Shown here piece by piece: positions 10,601 to 16,724 of a DNA stretch of 20,083 nt. How positions within the stretch are numbered: the stretch's first letter is position 1; every line of letters starts with the position of its first letter. A model generated the notes under the pieces. The model did no database searches. It was given only the letters and a program-made list of their open reading frames with translations, and was not told the DNA's origin. The position numbers and the translations under genes are program-made. This DNA comes from Baffinella frigidus (Eukaryota > Cryptophyceae > Cryptomonadales > Baffinellaceae), in contig MU646681.1 in NCBI GenBank assembly GCA_026770585.1, positions 108,721 through 128,803 on the forward strand, written 5' to 3'.

Positions 10601-12185
10601 AGCGCGAGAGCGAGAGCGAGAGCGAGAGCGAGAGCGTGTGCGAGTGCGAAGGCGAGTGCCCGAGAGAGCGGGAGAGAGCGAGAGCGAGAAAGGGAGAGCG
10701 AGAGAGCGAGCGCGCGCGCGAGAGAGAGAGACAGAGAGCGAGAGCGCGAGAACGCGCGAGGGAGAGAGAGCGAGAGCGAGAGAGCGAGAGCGAGAGAGCG
10801 AGAGCGAGAGAGAGCGAGCGCGAGAGAGAGATCGAGAGAGAGAGCGAGAGCGAAGCAGGAAGCGAGAGAGACAGCGAGAGAGAGAAATGGAGAGCGAGAG
10901 CGGCTTAGCTCTGCCTCACTCGGGTTGACCGACTGTTCTCAAGTCGACATGCTGGGTTCGCGGTACGAATTTGTCAACTTTAGAGCGGGGAAGAGCTCGG
11001 GCACACGAAATTGGTGAGCCCGAATAGACTGGGACAGAGCTAGTACGTGGCCTTTTTGACACCTTGGGGAGAGTCGGCTGGGGTTTGTAGCGGCAACGTT
11101 GCTGTCAAACAGCTAGAAGAAGAGACGGTACAAAAAACGTGATAAGTGGCTTCCTAAATTTCGGCAACCCCTAAAACCTAAACCCTAAACACTAAGCACT
11201 CAACACTAAACGCTATACAGGTTGCGAGGATGGAGGTGGACTGGTCGCGGCTTCCCGACAGTGACAAGCACCCGTACGAAGCCCACTCCCCACACCAGAA
11301 ACCCTAACCCCTAACCCCTAAACCTGAACCCCTGAACCCCAACCCCCAAATCATCACCAGGAAACCTCCCCAACCCCCAAACTCTACCCCCAAACCCTAC
11401 CCCCTACCCCCTAAACCCCAAATCCTAACCCTAAACCCTAAACCCTAAACCCTAAACCCCAAACCCTAAACCCCGAAACTATACCACCCAAACCCTACCA
11501 CCAAACCCTAAACCGTAACCCAGATTCTCGTTCCCGTTCAACTGCTCGTTCAAGAAGGAGGACTACTGCAACGAGGCGGAGATCGACGCGCGCTACGACG
11601 TCATCACCTGCCTCTCCGTCACTAAGGTCAATACTCTTTACCTTTTGCTGTTCAGGCTTCAGGGACTAGGGATCAGGGTTGAGGATTTGTACAAGGTTGG
11701 GGTTTACGGTTGTCACAAAGGTGTTTAGGGTTTTGGGTTTGGAGTTGAGGGGTTGAGGGTTTGGGGTGTGGGGTTTGTACACGGTTGGGGGTTAGGGGTT
11801 AGGGTTTAGGGGTGAGGGTTTAGGTGTGTGGGATGACTAGTGCAATGAAGCGGAGATGGACGCGCGCGTGACGGCGGCATCACCTGCCTCTCCGTCACTA
11901 AGCTACCCCTACCCTAAACCCAACTCCCTTTTGATTTCAAACCGCAAAAAAAACTCGTCCTTTAAAACGTCGAAATGGCATCTTTTTCCCGTGCGACTTC
12001 TGCGCGAATGTTGACAGAGAGCATTTGGCCGTGTGCAGTGCGCTCGACCTCTCTCTCTAGGTTTTGCTCAGACGGAGCCTCGGTGGGGGTGCATGCATGG
12101 CGGCCGTGTTGGTAGTCATGAATATCCCTCCCTCGCTCTCTCTCTTTCTTTCTCTCTTCCCTATCTCTCTCTATCTCTATCTCTA

Positions 12186-12218
<33 letters not shown>

Positions 12219-13300
12219 TTCTATCTCTCTCGCGCGCGCGGTTCTCTCTCGGCATCAGTTGCTTTACAATAAAGGTTTCTCTCGTCCCCGCGTGCACTGG
12301 GTACACTTCAACCCTCAACCCTGGACCCCAAACCCCAAACCCTCGACCCTGAACCACAAACCCTGAACCCTAAATCCTAAACCCCAAACCCCAAACCCTA
12401 AACCCGAAACCCTGAATTGTCAACGGTGAGCAGTGGGTGCACTTCAACCGGGGCGACGAAGGAGTCAAGCTGCTCTTCTCCAAAGTGCACAGGTCGCGCG
12501 CCGAACCCTAACCCTACACCCTAAACCTTTAACCCCAAACCCCAACCCCCGTACCCCAAACCCTAAACCCAAAACCCAAAACCCAAAACCCTAACCCAAA
12601 CCCCAAAACCCTAAACCCTAAACCCTAAACCCCAAACCCTAAACCTTAAACCCTAAACCTTAAAACCCTAAACCCTAAACCCCAACCCTAAACCCTAACC
12701 ACTAAACCCCAAACCCCAAACCCCAAACCCTAAACTCCAACCCCAAACCCTAAATCACAAACCCTAACCACCAATCCCCCCAACCCTAAACCCTAAACCC
12801 TAAACCCCAACCCCGAAACCAGGGCCCTCAAGGAAGGCGGGAGGTTCATCCTGGAGTGGCAGGAATGGGGGTCGTACAAGAAGAAGAAGACGCTGACGCC
12901 GCTCTTCAAGGCCAACTGCGCTGCCATCAAGCTCCACCCGGTACATTTCCCAACTCCCAGACTTTCTGCGGTCTTGCTAAACTGTCAACCTTGGCAGTTG
13001 TTTGATTGTTTTCTTGGCTCACAGACGCAAAAGTGCTGGATTAACGGTCTCCCGTTGCACTCTGCAGCGACGGTTCAAGCAGTACCTACTCGAAGAGGTG
13101 GGGCTCAAGTCGGCGACCCTTACAAAAACGGACCTCACACCCTGAACCAAACCCTAAACCCAAACCCCTAAACCCTAACCCAGGGGCGGTTCAAGGAATA
13201 CCTCCTGAACGAGGTGGGGTTCAAATCGGCAACCGTCCTCACACCGCGCAAGGGGAAGAGCGAAGGCTTCCAGCGCCCGCTCGTTGTCTTCCAGAAGTAG
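4930..13300 (+). CDS. Bin3/MEPCE-type RNA 5'-phosphate methyltransferase, 12-exon model
   Basis: This is a SAM-dependent enzyme of the family that methylates the gamma-phosphate of 7SK or U6 snRNA. Exons: 4930-5169, 5298-5738, 7660-7706 (uncertain), 7891-7987 (start uncertain), 8758-8829, 9600-9691, 10341-10578, 11221-11273, 11524-11626, 12434-12492, 12823-12940 and 13184-13300 (TAG). All junctions are GT-AG and phases join without a break, giving about 558 residues. The N-terminal ~227 residues are charged and disordered. The Bin3 domain shows [12 protein letters not shown], the SAM motif [25 protein letters not shown], a K/G/E-rich insert (exon 7), [47 protein letters not shown] and [11 protein letters not shown]. 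The usual LEPQPW motif reads LEWQEW. The start at 4930 is chosen because its frame runs through exon 2; an ATG at 4899 is out of frame. Nuclear location is inferred from the family. Confidence 0.92.
5802..6108. mobile_element. Family B repeat element, inverted pair
   Basis: The left half begins AAAGTTGATGTTGTGGGTTC and includes GGTACGAATCC, AGCAACTTTT and TGGTTGGTGAGACCGAATC. The inverse of the same set appears at about 5988-6070 (CCAATTTGGCGAGGCTGG, TTTCCGCTCCAAAGTTGAC, GGATTTGTACCACACATCC). A GAGACTGAGGCAGAGCTAG end follows at about 6090-6108. Single copies of the family occur at 9923-10034 and 10941-11047. No coding capacity is seen. Confidence 0.7.
6358..7038 (-). pseudogene. Inverted copy of the MEPCE promoter and first exon
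   Basis: This is the reverse-orientation arm matching 4646-5172. On the minus strand an ATG at 6751 begins [18 protein letters not shown], nearly identical to the true N-terminus. After GNAT the frame enters an inserted 105-bp element (6542-6646), and exon-1 homology then resumes as [20 protein letters not shown]. The AT-rich promoter island is also kept (about 6826-6886). It lacks downstream exons in its own orientation. It might be transcribed antisense to exon 2 of the host gene, but that is inference. Confidence 0.85.
6542..6646. mobile_element. Small inverted-repeat element inside the exon-1 copy
   Basis: The termini are TGGCTCAAATAGTG (from 6541) and CACTATTTGAGGCA (to 6647), inverse of each other with one mismatch. 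The insert interrupts the exon-1 homology of the inverted arm and is absent from the true exon 1, so it arrived after the inverted duplication or was lost from the other arm. A target duplication is not evident. It is about 105 bp and non-coding. Confidence 0.75.
7418..7659 (+). repeat. Telomere-like heptamer tract (CCCTAAA/CCCTCAA)
   Basis: The tract is degenerate tandem CCCTAAA, CCCTCAA and CCCTGCA-type units, C-rich on the sense strand of the host gene. A second tract (CCCTCAC/CCCTCCA) runs at about 7765-7875, just before the Bin3-domain exon, where it doubles as a polypyrimidine tract. The units are imperfect and intronic, so this is not a chromosome end. Confidence 0.85.
8158..8438 (+). 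pseudogene. Tandem copies of the [12 protein letters not shown] exon
   Basis: The real exon ends at 7987. A copy at 8158-8211 encodes [18 protein letters not shown] and keeps a GT donor. Two short fragments of its GATACNTNNTACAA core lie near 8244-8265 and 8311-8330. A further copy at 8379-8438 encodes [12 protein letters not shown] and ADDPRLE and also keeps a donor. The spacers are G-rich heptamers (GGGTTTGGGG, GGGTTGA). No copy has a strong acceptor. The coding bases agree closely with the functional exon, so the duplications are young or constrained. Confidence 0.85.
8439..8757 (+). repeat. Telomere-like heptamer tract before the SAM-motif exon
   Basis: The tract is 319 bp of degenerate CCCTAAA, CCCTAGA, CCCTAAT and CCCCTAA units ending at the acceptor CCCTCAG of the exon starting at 8758. 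C-rich units are on the sense strand. No other feature is seen in it. Confidence 0.85.
8832..9186. repeat. Facing C-rich and G-rich heptamer arrays (potential hairpin)
   Basis: From 8832 to about 8998 the units are CCCTAGA, CCCTACA and CCCTGCA. From about 9057 to 9186 the inverse appears as GGGTGCA and GGGTGTA units, including nine or so near-perfect tandem GGGTGCA copies. The two arms could pair over more than 100 bases in RNA or single-stranded DNA. They lie exactly between two copies of the SAM-motif exon. Confidence 0.85.
9188..9434 (+). pseudogene. Tandem copies of the SAM-motif exon (LDIGCNSG)
   Basis: The functional exon is 8758-8829. A copy at 9188-9247 encodes [19 protein letters not shown] and keeps a GT donor; an internal AG at 9198-9199 would make 9200-9247 a 48-nt, phase-0 cassette. 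A second copy at 9404-9434 keeps only [10 protein letters not shown] and has lost its donor (CCCCCC follows ATG). Heptamer tracts of both orientations separate the copies (C-rich 9250-9326, G-rich about 9346-9385). The first copy is a plausible alternative exon; the second looks dead. Confidence 0.82.
9447..9598 (+). repeat. Telomere-like heptamer tract before the GFDID exon
   Basis: CCCTACA repeats (six in near-perfect tandem at about 9512-9555) and CCCTAAA variants end in the acceptor AACCTGCAG of the exon starting at 9600. Confidence 0.8.
9701..9850. mobile_element. 150-bp inverted-repeat (MITE-like) element
   Basis: The left end is CCACTAGCCCTCCGAAGTGG followed by ACCAAATC. The right end is GATTTAGTCCCG followed by CTTCGGAGGGCTAGTGG, the inverse with few mismatches over about 28 bp. 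It starts nine bases after the donor of the exon ending at 9691 and has no coding capacity. No clear target duplication is visible. This family differs from families A and B. Confidence 0.85.
9866..10103 (+). pseudogene. Interrupted copy of the [13 protein letters not shown] exon
   Basis: The functional exon is 9600-9691. A copy at 9866-9922 ([18 protein letters not shown]) is interrupted by a family B element (9923-10034). Homology resumes at 10035-10055 and again at 10060-10080, both repeating GACGC-GCGCTCATCGCCAAA, then continues as ARADLLAR to a donor at 10104. Frame and donor of the right part are intact, and its leftover bases AG fit the downstream exon phase. Confidence 0.82.
9923..10034 (+). 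mobile_element. Family B element inserted in an exon copy
   Basis: It begins GTTGATATGCTGGGTGTGCG, contains GGTACAAATCCGTCAATTTT and a 21-base near-perfect palindrome GGCTCACC-AAATT-GGTGAGCC (9980-10000), and ends near GAGACAGCGCTAG. It is flanked by 21-bp direct repeats (9902-9922 and 10035-10055) drawn from the exon copy, which look like an insertion-associated duplication. Confidence 0.75.
10588..10908 (+). repeat. GAGAGCGAGAGC purine tract
   Basis: About 320 bp of GAGAGC/GAGAGA units start nine bases after the donor of the exon ending at 10578. The tract is purine-only on the sense strand apart from scattered C. It reads as an open Arg/Glu/Ser frame, but the preceding GT donor and the family alignment place it in the intron. 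Confidence 0.85.
10941..11047 (+). mobile_element. Family B element, single copy
   Basis: It runs from AAGTCGACATGCTGGGTTCG through GGTACGAATTTGTCAACTTT and GAGCGGGGAAGAGCTCGGG to GGGACAGAGCTAG. It matches the copy at 9923-10034 along its whole length with scattered changes and lies in the same gene, in the next intron but in the same orientation. Confidence 0.75.
11831..11902 (+). pseudogene. Decayed copy of the [11 protein letters not shown] exon
   Basis: The functional exon is 11524-11626. This copy starts near GGATGACTAGTGCAATGAAG and ends with ACCTGCCTCTCCGTCACTAAG. It carries frame-disrupting changes around its CGCGCGTGACGGCGGC stretch, and the donor is lost (CTACCCC follows). The spacer is a G-rich TTTAGGG/TTGAGGG tract (about 11690-11825), opposite in orientation to the rest of the intron tracts. 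Confidence 0.8.
12125..12245 (+). repeat. CTCTCT pyrimidine tract
   Basis: About 120 bp of CTCTCT/CTATCT units lie in the intron before the WVHFN exon. A 50-bp segment just upstream (about 12070-12120, with GCATGGCGGCCGTGTTG) is repeated in inverse orientation at about 13930-13980, again next to a CT tract, so the two belong to one dispersed repeat. Confidence 0.75.
12295..12313 (+). pseudogene. Fragment copy of the WVHFN exon
   Basis: CACTGGGTACACTTCAACC repeats the first bases of the functional exon at 12434-12492 (TGGGTGCACTTCAACC) and then passes into CCCTCAA heptamers. It is too short to be an exon. It shows that exon fragments also occur upstream of their source. Confidence 0.6.
12501..12820 (+). 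repeat. Telomere-like heptamer tract, longest uninterrupted
   Basis: About 320 bp of CCCTAAA, CCCCAAA and CCCAAAA units fill almost the whole intron between exons 12434-12492 and 12823-12940, leaving only a few bases for the donor (GTCGCG) and the acceptor (GAAACCAG). Confidence 0.9.
13068..13145 (+). CDS. Alternative or decayed terminal exon of MEPCE
   Basis: It is a partial copy of the final exon (13184-13300). A good acceptor (GTTGCACTCTGCAG) precedes an in-phase frame [17 protein letters not shown], ending TDLTP and a TGA at 13143-13145. It parallels [17 protein letters not shown] of the main terminal exon but lacks the conserved GFQRP-VVFQK tail. If spliced to the exon ending at 12940 it would give a shorter C-terminus; the missing tail suggests a non-functional or regulatory product. 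It could be duplication debris only. Confidence 0.45.
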   Translation, partial: RRFKQYLLEEVGLKSATLTKTDLTP

Positions 13301-13404
13301 GCGCGTGCTCCTCTCGTAGCCTCGAGGATGTTAAGACTAGCACAGCGCTGTCCTGTTCAGGGAGCACGGAATCTTTCCGCGAAAAGACGCTCGCGCACCC
13401 CCCT

Positions 13405-13599
13405 CTTGAAAGGCGCTGCCATCACCCTCCACCCGGGACGCATCCTAAGGAGAGTGCGGTTTTGTGGGTGTGCAATGAACCGGGCGTCAAATCGGTGTGG
13501 GTGTGCAATGGACCGGGCGTCAAGTCGGCAACGGTTCTCACGCCGCGCAAGGGCAAGAGCCAAGGGTTCCAGCGCCCCCTCATTGTCTTCCAGAAGTGA
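13405..13599 (+). pseudogene. Downstream decayed copy of the last two MEPCE exons
   Basis: About 13405-13437 repeats the end of the penultimate exon (GCTGCCATCA, CTCCACCCGG). After a 60-bp stretch with a twice-repeated GGGTGTGCAATG-ACCGGGCGTCAA unit, 13519-13599 repeats the last exon as [27 protein letters not shown] and TGA. The exon junction and the RFKEYLL part are lost, so it is not usable as it stands. It lies beyond the functional stop, showing that the duplication extends past the gene end. Confidence 0.85.
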
Positions 13600-14385
13600 T
13601 CCAGAGAAGTGAGAGAACAAGGCGAGAGAGGCGAGAGAGAGAAGCGAGAGAGAGAGAGACCTTCGAGATCCATCCGAGTGCAAAGTCAGGTCCTAGTCTT
13701 CCAGGGCCTCCACTGGAGGGAATGCATCCTGACCAGGTTGGTTTTAATGAACCCACCTAATTCGCCGGTGGATTGTTTGGGAGCTCCCTATCACTATGTA
13801 GGAGTCTCGGGTGGTCGTAGGCGAGGGGTTCTGTATCTGGGTTCCTGTATGCAAGATTCAATTCCCATGCAGCTCCCTGGTCCACAGCCTGTCCCATGTC
13901 GTCAAGTTGTGCAAGAGGCAGAAAGAGACCCTTGTTGATAACAACACGGCCGCCATGCAACCCCCCCGAGGCCGTGTCTCAGCAGGCACGACGAGAGAGA
14001 CCACACCTGAACCCATGTTTACTCTCTCTCTCTCTCGTTCTCTCGCGCTCTTTCTCCCTCTCCCTCTCCCACCCTCTCTGTCTCTCCACATGTAGAAGGT
14101 TGATGCTACCGCTATGGCAGCCTCCCGCCATGTTATGTGCGTTACTCCGTGACGCACAGGAGACGGCACCTACTCAACCCCCGCAATCGCAACTATATGG
14201 TGCATGCTCTCATGCTCTCGTACACGAGGATACCACCTCCAGGATGCCGCCTCCAAGGCCGTTGCTGAGTAGGGACGACGAGAGAGGATATACCTGAACC
14301 GATTTACTCTCTCTCTCTCTCTCTCTCCCTCTCTCCAGGTTCCCGGCATCTCCCACGCGTTACTCACCATCTCACTGCCACCTAC

Positions 14386-14505
14386 AAGGGTACCTCGCTC
14401 ATATCAAAACACCTCCCCCTGGGACCCCACAGTAGGCCTATGCCCAGGGCCCTACGGTGGTCCTAGGGAAGGGGGTGCAGTTTCTTGAGAGCGAGGTACC
14501 CCTGC
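14386..14505. mobile_element. Family A foldback, copy flanked by 24-bp direct repeats
   Basis: The ends are GGGTACCTCGCTCATATC and GAGAGCGAGGTACCCCTGC. It is bordered by direct repeats ACTCACCATCTCACTG-CACCTAC at 14362-14385 and 14506-14529, differing by one base. This is the clearest insertion footprint of the family in the window. Confidence 0.85.
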
Positions 14506-15085
14506 ACTCACCATCTCACTGTCACCTACTCAACCCCGGAACCGCAACTACACGGAACCTGCTCTTGTACACCAGGATATACCGTGTGGGTACATCCACA
14601 TGAGGATTCCCCTCTCCCCCACTCTCTCCCCCCCTCCCTCTCCACTATCTCAACTTTGCTCACGAAAGTTGACAACCCTCGGATTCCAACCCTCGGATTC
14701 CGGGCCACCTCTCGGAACTTTCGATCCCGCACCACTCCTTGACAAGAGTCCTTGCCGACGCCGATTTTGGACCCCTCATCACTCAAGGGCTGATTCCAAA
14801 AAATGATGAGGAAAGTTGAGGCGGTCATCCCCAAGCCTTGGAAGTTGGGACCCCTCATCTCTCAAGGGCCCGACGCAGGAGTCGTCGTCGGTCGTTGTTT
14901 CACGGCCCTTGCGCCCTTGAGTGATCGATTCCTCATCAATCCTTTGAAAAAGGGGTCGTCTTCTGGCTCTCATTTCCAGAAGCGACAGGGTAGGCGCCGA
15001 GGCCTTCTGATGTATCCGTCGCGTTCGCATCTGCTCCCGTGCGCCCGCCATGTCAGATCGCTGCGGCGACTTGTTGTGCCGCCGC

Positions 15086-15207
15086 ACTACAGGGGTACCT
15101 CGCTCATAAGAAACCGCCTCCTCCTAGGACCCTACCGTAGGGCTATGCCTAGGGCCCTACGGTGGTCCTGAGGGGGGGGGCGGTTGCTTTTGAGCGAGGC
15201 AACCCTT
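15086..15207. mobile_element. Family A foldback, copy near the unknown gene
   Basis: The left end is ACTACAGGGGTACCTCGCTC then ATAAGAAACCGCC. The right end is GGCGGTTGCTTTTGAGCGAG. The inner part contains ACCCTACCGTAGGGC and GGGCCCTACGGTGG, a palindromic core. It is non-coding. Confidence 0.82.
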
Positions 15208-15307
15208 TATTGACTTGTTGTCCAGGCGGGCTATTGGTGAGGACACGCACCCTACGCGGAGTAGCCCTAACCTCCAAACCCGGTAGTGTGTGTGGGGAGA
15301 GGCGTAC

Positions 15308-16523
15308 CGTAGTGTTTGCCGTAGCCGGGAGTGAGCGCGCCGAACCAGCACGCCCGCGAAGGGTCATCGTCCTGGTGTTTTAGGGTTCAGGGTTTAGCGC
15401 GCGCAGCCCTCGTGAAGAAATTCACACGCGGCGCTAGTGAAGAGCTAAGGTTTAGGGTTTGGGGTCAAGGGTCAAGGGTCAAGGGTTCAGGGTTTAGGGT
15501 TTAGGGTTTAGGGTTTAGGGTTTAGGGTTTGGGGTTTAGGGTTTAGGGTTTTGGGTTCAGTGCTTAGGGATTAACGGGAAAGGTCATCATCCTGTGGGCG
15601 AGGGGTTTGGGGTTTGGGTTTGGGGTTTTCCTGGTACAAAGATACAAGGAAAAGCTCAAATCAGTCAACACACCTGGCGCGGAAACGGGGAGCGACCTGG
15701 CACATGTACTGGAGATGGTAGTCGTTGGGCGGGAGGGTGTCGAGTGTCTTGCCCTGGAGCTTGTCCATCGCCGCCCTTTCCAACCTCTGGGGTGTGGGGT
15801 TTGGGGTTTGGGGTTTGGGGTTGAGGGATTGGCGTTTGAACCGTATGAACCGTAAGGGTTTAGGATTTATTAGGGCTTTGGGGTTTATTCGAGCCTGGAC
15901 GTGTTGTGCATCCACAAGGCGTTTGGCACGATTCAGCCCTGGAAGTCCGACATCGTGCTCTTCTTGTGACCCGTATAACCCGTAAGAATTAACGGTTTAT
16001 TCGGGCTTAGAGGGTTATTCGAACCTGGACGTGCTGCGTATCCACGAGGCGTTTGGCACGATTGAGGCCCTGAAAGTCCCACAAAGTGCTCTTCTCGTTG
16101 TAGTAAAAGCACGCCAGCTCCCCCAACTGCGGTTTTGGGATTGCAGTTTAGGACTTTGGGTTTCGGGTTTCGGGTTTCGGGTCCAGGAATTCGGGTTCCG
16201 GATTTCGGGTTTCGGGTTCAGGAATTCGTGTTCAGGGTTTCGGGTTTCAGGATTCGAGTTTCGGGTTTCGAGTTTCGGTTCTAGGGTTTGAGTTTTTGAA
16301 GGGGAGGAAGGATTTGTGCGCCGCACGCCCTCTGCTCTTCCTCGTTCTAATCACGTGCGCATGAGATACAGAGAGAGAGAGCGCGAGAGAGCGCGAGAGA
16401 GACAGAGAGAGACAGAGAGAGACAGAGAGAGACAGCGAGAGCGAGAGCGAGAGCGAGAGAGAGCGAGACAGACAGACAGACAGAGACATACATACAGAGA
16501 CGGACAGAGAGAGAGAGAAAGAA

Positions 16524-16554
<31 letters not shown>

Positions 16555-16633
16555 GACATAGAGAGAACTGTGCGCCGCACACCCGCTGCTCTTCCACGTT
16601 CCAGTCGCGCGCGCACGAGATACAGAGAGAGCA

Positions 16634-16665
<32 letters not shown>

Positions 16666-16679
16666 CGAGATGGAGAGAG

Positions 16680-16724
<45 letters not shown>

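Larger units (their letters stand above)
13301..15307. other. Intergenic region between MEPCE and the unknown gene
   Basis: It contains a decayed copy of the MEPCE 3' end (13405-13599), a GA tract (13612-13662), and two related segments at about 13944-14092 and 14220-14337, each ending ACTCTCTCTCT. It also holds two family A foldbacks (14386-14505 and 15086-15207) and a small stem where ATCACTCAAGGGC (14778-14790) is inverted as GCCCTTGAGTGAT (about 14910). The start of the region is 3' flank of MEPCE. The right part should include the last exons of the minus-strand gene, but I could not place them. Confidence 0.6.

Noticed and set aside
10495-10908. Arg/Glu/Ser-repeat protein
   Set aside because: The left part is a real MEPCE exon ending at a GT at 10579; the rest is an intronic GA tract. 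The Bin3 domain needs the frame to continue at 11221.
7418-12820. Chromosome-end telomere
   Set aside because: The CCCTAAA-type units are degenerate, occur in both orientations and are interrupted by exons of a frame-consistent gene; a terminal telomere would be uniform and at one end.
14779-15087. Minus-strand open frame as the 3' exon of the unknown gene
   Set aside because: Its sequence is partly internal repeats (CTCATC-CTCAAGGGC units) and no acceptor/donor pair joins in phase with the exon ending at 15308.
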